A DNA stretch of 40,717 nt from the NCBI GenBank assembly GCA_964606895.1, contig CAZSHX010000041.1, positions 1 to 40,717 of the forward strand. Direction: 5' to 3'. A program made the position numbers and the translations under genes. Of the stretch, positions 1-8,347 are shown one piece after another. The first letter of the stretch is position 1. The number at the start of each line of letters is the position of its first letter. The DNA is from CAZSHX01 sp964606895 (GTDB lineage: Bacteria; Bacteroidota; Ignavibacteria; Kapaibacteriales; UBA2268). Under the pieces are notes generated by a model. It did no database searches. It was not told the origin of the DNA and worked only from the letters and a program-made list of their open reading frames with translations.

Positions 1-50
1 TTTCTACAAACAGTTTGCTCCTCTGGAGCAATTTACACTTCACCTTTTTT

Positions 51-300
51 CCCAATTTGCATTGCATCCTAAAAAAAATAATGTAAAAGATGTAATGTCA
101 TGTTCTCCTAACCCATTGATATTATTTCAAATAACGATTATTTTTCCATTGCATCTTTGGATGCAAAATGATGCAAAAGATGCAAATTCTTATCCCATTC
201 TCCAAGAATGTAGAGGGTCGGGGTGAGGTTGACTGAGTATCAAAGGACGAACAAAAGAAATAAACGAACATAATAATTATTTATTGCTATGAAAAAAGGG
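51..300 (+). repeat. Dispersed MITE-like repeat, copy 1, with shared extension
   Basis: Positions 51-188 form an imperfect inverted-repeat element. The left end reads AATTTGCATTGCATC and the right end GATGCAAAAGATGCAAATT. It is clearly homologous to copies at 14901-15042 and 15241-15378, sharing for example the internal string ATTTCAAATAACGAT. Positions 189-300 continue the similarity with 15379-15490, including the GAGGGTCGGGGTGAGGTTGA stretch, a type of repeat seen between genes in many unrelated bacteria, and AACAAAAGAAATAAACGAA. There is no open reading frame of note and no transposase, so any movement would depend on a protein encoded elsewhere. Confidence 0.75.
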
Positions 301-370
301 TAAATATTTTCTTATTTTGGGGAGAGCTTTTTAAGAATAAAATCAGCTGGAGGGAATTTTGCGAAAAAAA

Positions 371-403
371 AGATGTCCAACACCTCGAAGGTGTTGGACA
401 TCT
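371..403. repeat. 33-bp perfect hairpin, family A copy 1
   Basis: Arms AGATGTCCAACACCT and AGGTGTTGGACATCT are exact reverse complements (15 bp) around the 3-nt loop CGA. The copy lies 36 bp beyond the stop of the minus-strand gene at 439-939, so it could end that transcript. Its presence in four places in the window marks it as a repeat family rather than a simple terminator. Confidence 0.9.
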
Positions 404-438
404 GAAGGACTTTCCTGTCGTCGCAGGAGTTATCTCCT

Positions 439-939
439 TTAGAATTGATATCTGATTGCTATTCCAATTATTTTGTCTAAAGTTAATTTCCTACTGGTAA
501 AAAACGTAGTGCTCAACTCTAATGAAATATTATCATATCCAAAACCAATTCTTCCAATTGAGTAACTCCCTACCGAATTACTAATCGAATCTTTCAAGTA
601 AACTGAACCAATTCCGCTTAATAAGTCAAATTTGATAAACGTCTTTCCTTGCTTAATTTTGAATCTCAACCCGGGAACAACATTTGCACCGAAAAAGGAT
701 TTTGAATCCATTGTTCCAAACAACCCATTAACTTCGAACAATCCGCTAAAAGACATAGATTTGTCAAAAAGGAAATTAATCCCAAAACCGAAATTTGCAA
801 AATTTCCCTGCATGTTGTCTTGATTTAAATTTGAATAACCAAGAGAAATTTCAGGAAATTCATTGACTTCTATTTTATCTTCTGATAGAGCTACAAACAC
901 AGTTGAGAAGAAAAAAATAATAAATACAAGCTTACGCAT
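439..939 (-). CDS. Small outer-membrane beta-barrel-like protein
   Basis: A 166-residue protein with a clear signal peptide (residues 1-19, basic MRK start, long hydrophobic run, then ED). The rest alternates polar and hydrophobic residues with many Gly, Phe and Ser, as in a transmembrane beta-barrel (strand-like stretches such as ISLGYSNLN and FGFGINFLF). It ends in YQF; a C-terminal phenylalanine is the usual recognition mark for outer-membrane assembly. I recognise no named family beyond a small OmpW/OmpX-size barrel, and that class is inferred from composition. It appears to be a single-gene unit, with the hairpin at 371-403 downstream and about 340 bp of AT-rich DNA upstream. Confidence 0.65.
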   Translation of the reverse strand: MRKLVFIIFFFSTVFVALSEDKIEVNEFPEISLGYSNLNQDNMQGNFANFGFGINFLFDKSMSFSGLFEVNGLFGTMDSKSFFGANVVPGLRFKIKQGKTFIKFDLLSGIGSVYLKDSISNSVGSYSIGRIGFGYDNISLELSTTFFTSRKLTLDKIIGIAIRYQF

Positions 940-1281
940 AACTTACTCCGAATAATTTATTAAAATCAACTAAATAACTTTTAATTTTTTGAGGGCAATC
1001 ATAGGCGGAATTCTTTCAAAAGTGAATAAAATATACATTGTGTATATTGAATTTCTGAAAATTTGAGTTATAAAATGAAAATTATTAAAATTGAAATTTC
1101 ATTGATGTAAGTTCTGCTTTTTCCGGGTAGATATACAGATTTGTAATTTTCAAAGAAAAATGAAGTGTGCAAATTGCTTAAATTACTAATTCACTTTTAT
1201 TCAGTAGCAATTTACCTGTTAAATATTCATAAAGCAAATATTATTATGTAGATTATAAAGATATTTTCCTCCTGTAAAAAA
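940..1281. other. AT-rich intergenic region
   Basis: About 340 bases between two minus-strand genes. Very AT-rich with stops in all frames. It should contain the promoter of the barrel gene at 439-939, but I could not pick out a confident box. Apart from the hairpin at its end (1282-1314) I see nothing in it. Confidence 0.5.
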
Positions 1282-1314
1282 AGATGTCCAACACCTCGAA
1301 GGTGTTGGACATCT
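1282..1314. repeat. 33-bp perfect hairpin, family A copy 2
   Basis: Identical to the hairpin at 371-403 (15-bp arms, CGA loop). It lies 21 bp past the stop codon of the minus-strand peptidase gene. In both copies the hairpin is followed, on the side towards the gene, by a second G-rich/C-rich small hairpin (here about 1326-1343, GGGG...CCCC). This suggests the two parts form one composite gene-end element. Confidence 0.9.
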
Positions 1315-1334
1315 GAAGAATTGTCGAGGGGGTG

Positions 1335-2741
1335 TCACTCCCCAAAAATCCATTCGCCTTGGCGTTTGAGCTTTTTGTCGAGATTGTTTTTTATCATCAT
1401 GTCTTTCATCTCGTCTTTTGTTCTGATTCTGAAATTCAGGGTTCGGTCGTTTGCAAGCTCTTTGACCAGCACCGCAACGACTGCGGCGGCATCCGAAAGC
1501 ATTTTTTTATTGACTTTGTCGAAAGTGTCCCCGAAATCATGATAATAATGGTACATATCTTTTTCGAGATAGGCACTGAGTGTGAACGAAGGAATACCCG
1601 CAAACATGAAATACATGTGGTCGCTGTTTGTCCATGGCGAACTGACAACCCCTGCATTCAGATTGAAGCCGTTGAATTTTTTAATCATATTTTCAAAAAA
1701 GGGTTTGAATTCGTCAAATCCCATTGCATTGAAACCCGTAGGCGAGCCCGTCATGTCCATGTTAATCATTGCCGCTATGGCTTCCGACTTATGCTTTTCG
1801 ACGTATTTTTTGGCACCCCAAAGCCCCAATTCCTCCGCATTGAGCCAGGCACACTCCACAGTATAGTAATTATCCTTTGAAAATTCATTCAGCAGGCGGC
1901 AAACCTCGAATAGTATTGCAGTGCCATAGCCGTTGTCCACTGCCCCCTGCCCCAAATCCCAGGAATCGAAATGAGCACCGATAACAATTTTATCCTTAAT
2001 TTTTCCGGGGAAAGTAACGATTGCGTTTTTCGATTGAATCGGTTTGCAGTAAGAACGGGTAACGACAGTCATTTTTGGAGTAATATCTTTTTCAAGAAGT
2101 CTGCGAAGCCAGTTCCCTTCTTCGAAAGTAATAGTATAGGCAGGAATGGGCGATTTGAAGCCATGAAAATTCGTAACACCGTCAATCAGCAAAGAGCCGT
2201 TTTTCTCATTGATGAAAAGTATTGCCTTGGCACCGTGCTTTGCCGCAACTGCAATTGATTCGTACCTGAGTGGCTGTTCCTTGCCGGGCGGTGCTTCCTG
2301 AGTGACGACAACGATTTTGCCCGTGGCATTCAGATTCTGATAATTTTCTTCCAATCCATATTTTGCAAAGACGACATCCGACGAAACGGGCGAAGTGCTG
2401 TCCACAAAACCGAGAGCCATTGCCCTAAGTTTTCGGCTGACGGGAAAGGTCATCGTTACTTCGTCATCGCCGCGGAACCAGCCGGGCATATCGAAATTTT
2501 CGAAAAGAGCGGGAATCCCGATTTTCCCGAGTTCATCTTTCAAAATGCCAAGTGCTTTCTCGTTGTTTTCCGAACCCGGAAGTCTCCCCCCTGCTTCGTC
2601 GCAGATTCTTTGCAGAAAATCGAAAGATTTGTTGTTCAGATAGGCAGAGCCGATAATGCTGAAATCAGTATTTGTTTGTGCTTTAATCTGTATTGCAGAA
2701 AAAAGTAAAAAGAAAGCAATTATTGAATATATAAATTTCAT
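1335..2741 (-). CDS. Secreted M28-family zinc metallopeptidase with PA domain
   Basis: A 468-residue exported aminopeptidase-type protein. It has a signal peptide (1-21, ending KAQ), a protease-associated (PA) region at about 115-230, and an M28 catalytic domain at about 235-450. The di-zinc ligands are visible: H257 (GAHFDSWD), bridging D269 (GAVDNGYG), E303/E304 (NAEELG, catalytic and ligand), D329 (NMDM) and H401 (HYYHDFGDT). All are present, so it should be active in removing N-terminal residues from peptides in the periplasm or outside the cell. The start at 2741 is preceded by AAAGG seven bases upstream. The histidine kinase gene ends 23 bp upstream on the same strand, so the two may be co-transcribed. 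No T9SS tail is present. Confidence 0.9.
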   Translation of the reverse strand: MKFIYSIIAFFLLFSAIQIKAQTNTDFSIIGSAYLNNKSFDFLQRICDEAGGRLPGSENNEKALGILKDELGKIGIPALFENFDMPGWFRGDDEVTMTFPVSRKLRAMALGFVDSTSPVSSDVVFAKYGLEENYQNLNATGKIVVVTQEAPPGKEQPLRYESIAVAAKHGAKAILFINEKNGSLLIDGVTNFHGFKSPIPAYTITFEEGNWLRRLLEKDITPKMTVVTRSYCKPIQSKNAIVTFPGKIKDKIVIGAHFDSWDLGQGAVDNGYGTAILFEVCRLLNEFSKDNYYTVECAWLNAEELGLWGAKKYVEKHKSEAIAAMINMDMTGSPTGFNAMGFDEFKPFFENMIKKFNGFNLNAGVVSSPWTNSDHMYFMFAGIPSFTLSAYLEKDMYHYYHDFGDTFDKVNKKMLSDAAAVVAVLVKELANDRTLNFRIRTKDEMKDMMIKNNLDKKLKRQGEWIFGE

Positions 2742-2764
2742 GAATACCTTTGAAAATAAAACTA

Positions 2765-4756
2765 TTAAATTAAATTCGGAAGTTTGACTGTAAAAGTTGT
2801 TCCGATTCCTTCTTCACTTTCAAATTCGATTGTACCTTTGTACTGCTTTATGCAACGGGAAACAATTGAAAGTCCCAGCCCGTATCCTGCGATTGACGCA
2901 GTATTGCTTCCTCGGTGGAAAGTCTCGAAAATATGTTTGGCATCGTGCATCGGAATGCCGATACCGTAGTCCCTGATTGTAAATACTATAAAATTATCTG
3001 CCGAGTTGACTTCAAAGTTCACAAGACTGTTTTTGTAGGAATATTTCATTGCATTCGTCAGCAGATTATTGAGAATAAGTCCAAGAAGATTCTCATCAAG
3101 CTTGAATTCCATATCGGGGGAATTATTTACAAAAACAATCTGGTTTTCGTGCTGATAAATTTCTTCGATATTTTCAGCCATAACAGTGCAAAAAGAATTC
3201 AAATCGAGACTTTCAGGATGAATTTCAAACTTTCCTGCTTCGAGTCTGCCGATTATCAAAACATTTTCCATGAGTTTGGTCATCGTCAGCACAGTATTTT
3301 GAATTCTGTTGAAATGTTTCAGCCTGTCGGCATCGCTCCATTTGTCGCTGTATGATTTCAGCAAATCGGTAGAAAGCATAATCGAAGTAAGCGGGGTACG
3401 GAACTCATGCGAAATCATTGAAATGAAACCTGTTTTCAGAATATTCAGCTCGCGCTCGGATTCCAAAGCCCTAACGATTTCAAGCTCGGCTTCTTTCCTC
3501 TCGGAAATATCAAGGAACATAAATATTAAAAGCGGTTCGTCGCCCTCGAAATTAAGGAACTCAACCGAAACGAGAACCGTCAGGATATTATCGCTTTTTG
3601 TTTTGAGGCATAGTTCGTAGGACTGAAGCTTGCCCGAATCTTTCGAAAGTTTAATTAATTCTTCAATTCTTCCTTTTTCCACGCAGAGGTCAAGATTTCG
3701 CAAATCAGAATTTACAATCTCCTGCTTTGTATATTCAATTAAATTCAGGAAAGAATTATTTGCATCAATAATCACCATATCCGAAACGCGAACGACTGTA
3801 ATCCCGACTGGACTGGAATGGAACAGTTTCGAAAAACGCATATCCACACGCCGAAGTTCATTTTCGTTTCTGATTTTGTCCGTAACATCTTCAGCAATAT
3901 CGAGTATATACTGAGGGACATTGTTCTCATCGCGTATAAGCAGTTTTTTTGTATTATGGATGCGGATACGGTTGTCTTTGGTCAGATATATATCTTCCTC
4001 AATCTCAAGGTTTTCCTTGGTGATTAGCACTTCTTTATCTTTTCGGGAATAATAGTCGGCGAGTTCTTTGCTGTAAATATCGTAAACAGTTTTTGAAATC
4101 AGGTCATCTTTGGTGTAGCCAAGCATATTGGTAACGCATTGGTTGACGTAAGTGAACTTAAGCGAAGCGGCATCTTTCACAAAAATCGCACTGGGAATAT
4201 GTTCGAGAATAGCATTCAGGAAAGATTCGGTGCTACGCAGATTTTCTTCAATCTTCTGCCTGATTCGGATTTCCTGCTGAAGCCTGTCGTTTGTTTCAAT
4301 CAGGATGCTTGTTCTGTCGTCGGAAGTATTTTCAAAAAGAGACTTGATGCTGTTGACGAAATTCAGATTCCGATTGCTCGAAGATAATTCTTCCTTGAGG
4401 ACATCTTCGCAAAACTCGCGGAGGTTATCAACTTTTTTATGGTAATAATCTTTGTGTTCAATATGAATGACTTCATAGAAATAGTTTGTATCGCCCGATT
4501 CAGTCCATTTAAGAATTGGGATGTGAAGATTTTTGGAATCCAGAATCTTGCTGATATTTTCAAGTTTCATTCCCGATTCGCCGCAGGCGTAAACCACCAA
4601 ATGAGGCAGAGACTTATCAATTCTTCTTTCAAATTCAGGGTAATCGGAAGTCAGCTTATAATCGCAAAAAACACCTGCAACAGTGAAGATACTGAGCAGA
4701 GTTTCGGCTTTGCTGTTCGAATCAAAGCAAATTAAAATATTGAGTTGTTTATCCAT
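2765..4756 (-). CDS. PAS-domain sensor histidine kinase
   Basis: A 663-residue kinase with no membrane segments, so a cytoplasmic sensor. Residues 1-120 resemble a degenerate receiver domain. A coiled-coil linker (about 145-175) leads to two PAS domains (about 173-295 and 303-420). HisKA follows with the phospho-accepting H450 in SMISHEFRTPLTSI, then the HATPase domain with N568 (N box), DYGIG at 596-600 (G1) and GYGLGLS at 624-630 (G2). All catalytic boxes are intact. No response regulator is adjacent, so it is an orphan kinase here. The closest neighbour is the M28 peptidase 23 bp downstream, probably in the same transcript. The ligand or redox signal sensed by the PAS domains cannot be told from the sequence. 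Confidence 0.93.
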   Translation of the reverse strand: MDKQLNILICFDSNSKAETLLSIFTVAGVFCDYKLTSDYPEFERRIDKSLPHLVVYACGESGMKLENISKILDSKNLHIPILKWTESGDTNYFYEVIHIEHKDYYHKKVDNLREFCEDVLKEELSSSNRNLNFVNSIKSLFENTSDDRTSILIETNDRLQQEIRIRQKIEENLRSTESFLNAILEHIPSAIFVKDAASLKFTYVNQCVTNMLGYTKDDLISKTVYDIYSKELADYYSRKDKEVLITKENLEIEEDIYLTKDNRIRIHNTKKLLIRDENNVPQYILDIAEDVTDKIRNENELRRVDMRFSKLFHSSPVGITVVRVSDMVIIDANNSFLNLIEYTKQEIVNSDLRNLDLCVEKGRIEELIKLSKDSGKLQSYELCLKTKSDNILTVLVSVEFLNFEGDEPLLIFMFLDISERKEAELEIVRALESERELNILKTGFISMISHEFRTPLTSIMLSTDLLKSYSDKWSDADRLKHFNRIQNTVLTMTKLMENVLIIGRLEAGKFEIHPESLDLNSFCTVMAENIEEIYQHENQIVFVNNSPDMEFKLDENLLGLILNNLLTNAMKYSYKNSLVNFEVNSADNFIVFTIRDYGIGIPMHDAKHIFETFHRGSNTASIAGYGLGLSIVSRCIKQYKGTIEFESEEGIGTTFTVKLPNLI

Positions 4757-4883
4757 AGTAAAAAACCAAATACAAATTGAAACGTTCGGTTAAACTTAAC
4801 TTTATAAATTAACTAATTTCTTCGAAGAAGAAAAACTAAAAATTGCAGAATCGCCAAAATTTTCGTGTTTGAAGAAAGAAATC

Positions 4884-5036
4884 TCTGAATCGCGGATTTT
4901 TAGGATTGAAGGATTGCTCGGATTTTCAAGGTTATATTGGAAAGATGTCCAACTTCTGCCAGATGTAGGACATCTGATAAGAATAACTTCTCTTCAATCC
5001 ACTTAATCCCCAAAATCCCTGAAATCTCAGTTCAGA
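4884..5036. repeat. Long inverted repeat, family B copy 1, interrupted by a family A hairpin
   Basis: The left arm (4884 to about 4927; TCTGAATCGCGGATTT, then GGATTGAAGGATT) pairs imperfectly with the right arm (about 4991-5036; AATCCACTTAATCCCC, ending TTCAGA). The same arm sequence forms a compact inverted repeat at 12978-13081 and a half copy at 15055-15100. In this copy the loop is longer and contains the hairpin 4943-4975. Confidence 0.7.
4943..4975. repeat. 33-bp hairpin, family A copy 3 (degenerate)
   Basis: Arms AGATGTCCAACTTCT and AGATGTAGGACATCT pair with two mismatches around a 3-nt loop. The length is 33 bp, as in the other copies. It sits inside the loop of the larger inverted repeat at 4884-5036 and is not close to a gene end. 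Confidence 0.75.
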
Positions 5037-5049
5037 CATCAATAATTTT

Positions 5050-5073
5050 TTCCCTGAGCGGAGCCTAAGGGAA
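5050..5073. repeat. Short palindromic repeat of the CCCTGAGCGGAG type
   Basis: TTCCCTGAG and CTAAGGGAA form an imperfect stem around CGGAGC. Similar short palindromes are scattered between genes in many bacterial genomes. Single copy in this window. Confidence 0.5.
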
Positions 5074-5488
5074 CTTCAAACAACCAAAATCAAAAATAAT
5101 ATTTGTATTCTTAATGGTATTTTTGTAAATATATTTAGCTGATGGTAATTGGGTGTTTGTAAAATTCGATAAATATTTGGAAAAAAAAATTAGACAAACG
5201 GAACCTATTGAAAAATACGAAAAGAAAAGAGCTAAATGATTCAGTAGATTATTTTTAGGTAGTTCATTCTGATAAATGATGATATATTATTGATAAATAA
5301 AGATATTACATAGAGAATAATGCTTGTTATATCATGGGGAAAAATACTTGACATTTAGAATATTCAGAAATTTAAACAATTTTTAAGATAATTTTAATTT
5401 TCTGAATATTGCTTTTTTTTACTTGGTTTTCTTGTAATTATTTCATAAATTCCAATTGTTACAAACTCAACATTAAAAAAAGTTACGG

Positions 5489-5516
5489 TTGACAAAAGTC
5501 GAGCAAATATGTTTTT
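5489..5516 (+). promoter_or_regulatory. Candidate promoter for the T9SS gene at 5558
   Basis: TTGACA at 5489-5494, then TATGTTTT at 5509-5516, which matches seven of eight positions of the Bacteroidota -7 consensus TAnnTTTG, 17 bases after the TTG. The gene starts about 40 bases further on. The same TTGACA could instead work with a -10-like AT stretch. The assignment is inferred from sequence only. Confidence 0.4.
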
Positions 5517-5557
5517 AAATAAATTGTATTTCAAGTAATTTTTCATAAGGAGTCATA

Positions 5558-6719
5558 ATGAAATTTTTATTTTCCATTCTATTTATGGGGTTTTCTCTTA
5601 TCAATATCTATGCTCAAACTCCACTTACGCTCACAAAAAGTAACTTTAACGTTACCGGTTCGGTTGATGCCATTTACTTTCAGCAAGGTCCAACTTCATT
5701 AGTAATTCCTGAAAGTGGAGCCGGCAAAGTATTGGGATTATTCAAAAATTCCTGTAACTTCGATAACCAATGTTATCTACGAAGATGTTAATGAAACGGC
5801 TTTCCCAAACTGCCGGTTCAGAATACCCGATATAATGGAATTAATTACATCAGATCGGGGTTTTTATTACAATGATTATTTTGAATTGAATGAACAGCAC
5901 TTAGCTATTACAGGAACCGGAGTTAGGCATCAGGACTATAATATCGGCAGTTTATCTGGCAACATAAACGACAGCCTTACCTTTCCGGAACAGACTTACC
6001 AACTACCATCTCCGCTATACATTATTAAGTTTCCATCTACTTATTTGTCAGTTGTTTCAACTCAATCAGTGAGGAATTTTGAATTTTTATTAACTGTTAC
6101 GAATTTCGGATTGAACAAAGTTCCTGGTATAAAAAAATCATATTATACTTCTGTTGACTCGGTTATCGGTTGGGGAACCCTTATTTTACCAACTGCAAAC
6201 GGAAAGACAAAACCAAAAGATGTATTGCTGTTTAAAAAATCAATTCTGAAAACCGACAGTATTTTTCTCGGCGGTCAACCTGCACCGCTTATGCTTCTTA
6301 CAGCATTTGGCATCACACAGGGTTCTCAGACATATTATGAAAGATACCAGTTCTATACTGAGAATAGAAAAACACCTTTGATGAGGATTAATTTCACCAA
6401 TCAATTCCAGAATATTGATTCATATTTCTTCACTGTTTTTGATACAGAGATTGGAGTTGATGATAATGTTGCTGACAATATAATCTCAGTTTACCCAAAC
6501 CTCGTTTCGGATGGCAGACTGTTCGTTAAAACATCATTTGCAAATAACTCTTTTTTTGTTGTTTACGATATTTTCGGTAAAGCAATTATTGAAGAAAAAT
6601 TGAATAATTCATTCACTCAAATCAATCTGCCGGATTGGATTTCGAACGGTGTTTATTTTTATAAACTTTACAATACGTCCAATCAATGCTCATCAGGAAA
6701 ATTTATTGTTGGAAGATAG
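5558..6719 (+). pseudogene. Frameshifted T9SS-exported protein
   Basis: The gene starts with ATG at 5558 (AAGGAG ribosome site at 5546-5551) and encodes a signal peptide (residues 1-20, ending YAQ). The frame then breaks: reading is open in frame until 5728, and the continuation SKIPVTSITN is one base out, from 5730 to the stop at 6719. Dropping one base in the string CAAAGTATT (near 5729) restores GKYWDYS and a continuous 386-residue protein. The C-terminus (from about 6490, YPNLVSDG... to GKFIVGR) is a T9SS type A sorting domain. The middle has no family I recognise. The break may be a recent mutation or an assembly error. Nothing suggests programmed frameshifting. Confidence 0.75.
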
Positions 6720-6808
6720 TTGTTTACTTAAAGGATAATACTCAATCAAATCTGTTGACGTAATAAAGACAGACGGATAATTTCCGTTGTTGACATGGTT
6801 TTCCTTAG

Positions 6809-6877
6809 GGCAGGAGTTCCCTCCTGACCTCTTGTGCTATATTTTCTTTTCCTCACGGCAGGAGTTCCCTCCTGCCG
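6809..6877. terminator. Double-hairpin element between convergent genes (family C)
   Basis: Two hairpins 48 bp apart. The first is at about 6809-6829 (CAGGAG / CTCCTG arms). The second is at 6856-6877, with a perfect 9-bp stem CGGCAGGAG / CTCCTGCCG around TTCC. They lie in the 243-bp gap between the ends of a plus-strand and a minus-strand gene, so they could stop transcripts from both sides. Related elements are at 15508-15607 and 19298-19400, so this is also a dispersed repeat. Confidence 0.6.
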
Positions 6878-6962
6878 TTCTTTAACTTGATGTATCAATA
6901 TCCAATCACTCAAAAGGTATGGAGGCAATTTCTGGAATTAGATGATTTTTCCGGTAACTTTT

Positions 6963-8324
6963 TCATATCTTCACAAATTTCCCGACTCTTCCCCCAACTC
7001 TCACAAAATAAACACCTGACGGCAATCCGGAAACGTCAATTCTTTGTCCTCCGCCGGCGGAGGTGTCTGCGGAGCAGACGGAGGTGGAAACAATTTCACC
7101 AAAGACATTGAAGATGCGGATGTCTGTGTTGGTCAAGGCATGCCTTGCCCCTACAGATATTTCGATGAATTCTTGTACAGGATTAGGCGAAATGGAAAAT
7201 TCATCAGAAATGACTTCTTTTTCTTCCACTCCATCCGTCCAGTCGCGGGTGTATTTGTAGATGTGATCACCCTCCATGATAATATAGGCGGTTGATGAAG
7301 ATGGAACCTGTAAACCACTAATATTACCACCAAGTCCATTCGTATCCAATATCTCTTCTTTCCAGTATTTACCGCCATCTGTGGTTATAAGTACTAAAGA
7401 CAAACAACTCGTTGCCATTCCGAAATTCTCATCGAAAAATTTTAAATCCCTTATAGGACATCCATTAAATTTTGTATCTCTTTGAGTTGACCATGTTTCC
7501 CCGCCATCTGACGTGGAAGCAATAATTTGGGTGGCATTCTTATAATCTGGAATATTTAAGTAACCGCCGCTAATCCAACCCTGTTTTACATTAATAAAAT
7601 CTAAGTTGGAAGTGTAAAGCGGACGCAGTAAAGTATCTGTTTTCAGCCAGTTATTGCTAACTCTTATTAAAACATCAGTATTATCAGATTCATGGGTGGG
7701 TACTTGTGATAAACCATAAAGTGTATCTCTGTTTATGAAATTAATTTCGGACAAACCAATAACTTTAGGTAAATAATTCCAAGAATTTCCCCCATCCGTA
7801 GTTATTATTTTGACCGAAATTTTCCTGTTTTTATAATAACTACCTTGAATGACACCATAATACTCATCCGCCATAATTATACGGTAGAATTCAATACTAT
7901 CGTTTAGTCTTTTCTTCTCCCATGTTTCACCTTTGTCTGTAGTACGGATAATTAATCCGGAGTCTCCAACTCCAATACACAATTTGGGACCGGGGTAAGA
8001 AATAGCATTCAAATCAGGAACTAATTTGTAATTACTCATATCATAAACATAAGCCGAGTCCATAAAGATATTTTTCCATGTTTCGCCTCCGTCTGTCGTT
8101 CTTCTAATATAGTACCCGCCTGCACCATATAAATAACCTTGTATCATACAATTCAGGGAGTCATAACATTTCATACCCAAATATACACTAAATCTCTCAA
8201 CTGTATTATAATCATATCGTGTATCTACTTTTTTCCATTCTTTTGGCAGAGCTAACACATTAGAACTTACAAAAACTGTTACAGAAAGCAATAATAAGAA
8301 AATAGTGATTTTAGTTTGTATCAT
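6963..8324 (-). CDS. T9SS-exported beta-propeller protein with YCF48/BNR-like repeats
   Basis: Five Asp-box style repeats are visible (TTDGGETW, TTDKGETW, TTDGGNSW, TSDGGETW, TTDGGKYW), typical of YCF48/BNR beta-propellers. The C-terminal domain (SISPNPVQEFIEI to KFVKI) is a T9SS type A sorting signal, so the protein is exported and probably surface-attached. I start it at the ATG at 8324 (453 residues). This puts the signal peptide (MIQTKITIFLLLLSV...) at the very N-terminus and leaves 23 bp after the upstream stop, whereas the longer frame from 8357 overlaps that gene. Two repeat-derived segments are read through in the sorting domain (see 7048-7079 and 7134-7147). Ligand or activity unknown. 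Confidence 0.88.
   Translation of the reverse strand: MIQTKITIFLLLLSVTVFVSSNVLALPKEWKKVDTRYDYNTVERFSVYLGMKCYDSLNCMIQGYLYGAGGYYIRRTTDGGETWKNIFMDSAYVYDMSNYKLVPDLNAISYPGPKLCIGVGDSGLIIRTTDKGETWEKKRLNDSIEFYRIIMADEYYGVIQGSYYKNRKISVKIITTDGGNSWNYLPKVIGLSEINFINRDTLYGLSQVPTHESDNTDVLIRVSNNWLKTDTLLRPLYTSNLDFINVKQGWISGGYLNIPDYKNATQIIASTSDGGETWSTQRDTKFNGCPIRDLKFFDENFGMATSCLSLVLITTDGGKYWKEEILDTNGLGGNISGLQVPSSSTAYIIMEGDHIYKYTRDWTDGVEEKEVISDEFSISPNPVQEFIEISVGARHALTNTDIRIFNVFGEIVSTSVCSADTSAGGGQRIDVSGLPSGVYFVRVGGRVGKFVKI
7048..7079. repeat. GC-rich double palindrome inside a T9SS CTD (family E)
   Basis: A perfect 16-bp palindrome CCTCCGCCGGCGGAGG (7048-7063) abuts a hairpin with GTCTGC / GCAGAC arms around GGA (7065-7079). 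On the coding strand it reads SADTSAGGG. The same double palindrome, in the same frame and position, occurs at 21637-21668 in another T9SS gene. It is much richer in GC than the host gene. Confidence 0.9.
7134..7147. repeat. Palindrome core inside a T9SS CTD (family D)
   Basis: CAAGGCA / TGCCTTG is a perfect 14-bp palindrome, with partly conserved GGGG / CCCCTAC flanks. On the coding strand it supplies most of GARHALTNT between FIEISV and DIRIF. A related palindrome fills the same position at 27558-27585. Confidence 0.8.
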
Positions 8325-8347
8325 TACCTGTCTCTTGGTTTGTAAAA

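Larger units (their letters stand above)
1..438. other. Gene-free stretch made of repeat elements
   Basis: No convincing coding sequence. It holds a small hairpin (15-31, TTGCTCC / GGAGCAA arms, 3-nt loop), a dispersed repeat copy (51-188 with a shared extension to about 300), and a 33-bp hairpin (371-403) just past the 3' end of the next gene on the minus strand. A weaker AGGAG...CTCCT hairpin lies at about 424-438. The stretch is therefore almost entirely repeat-derived. Confidence 0.6.
4757..5557. other. 800-bp non-coding region with nested repeats
   Basis: A divergent intergenic region between a minus-strand kinase gene and a plus-strand T9SS gene. It holds a long imperfect inverted repeat (4884-5036) with a 33-bp hairpin inside its loop, a short palindrome of the CCCTGAGCGGAG type (5050-5073), and AT-rich DNA from 5100 on with a candidate promoter at 5489-5516. 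I found no credible gene. Confidence 0.6.

Noticed and set aside
1332..1880. A 182-codon open frame on the plus strand
   Set aside because: It lies wholly antisense to the M28 peptidase, whose catalytic residues are all intact, and its translation has no domain-like pattern.
5700..5760. Programmed frameshifting in the T9SS gene
   Set aside because: No slippery heptamer with a following structure and no internal ribosome-site-like stimulator. A simple one-base change or assembly error explains it better.
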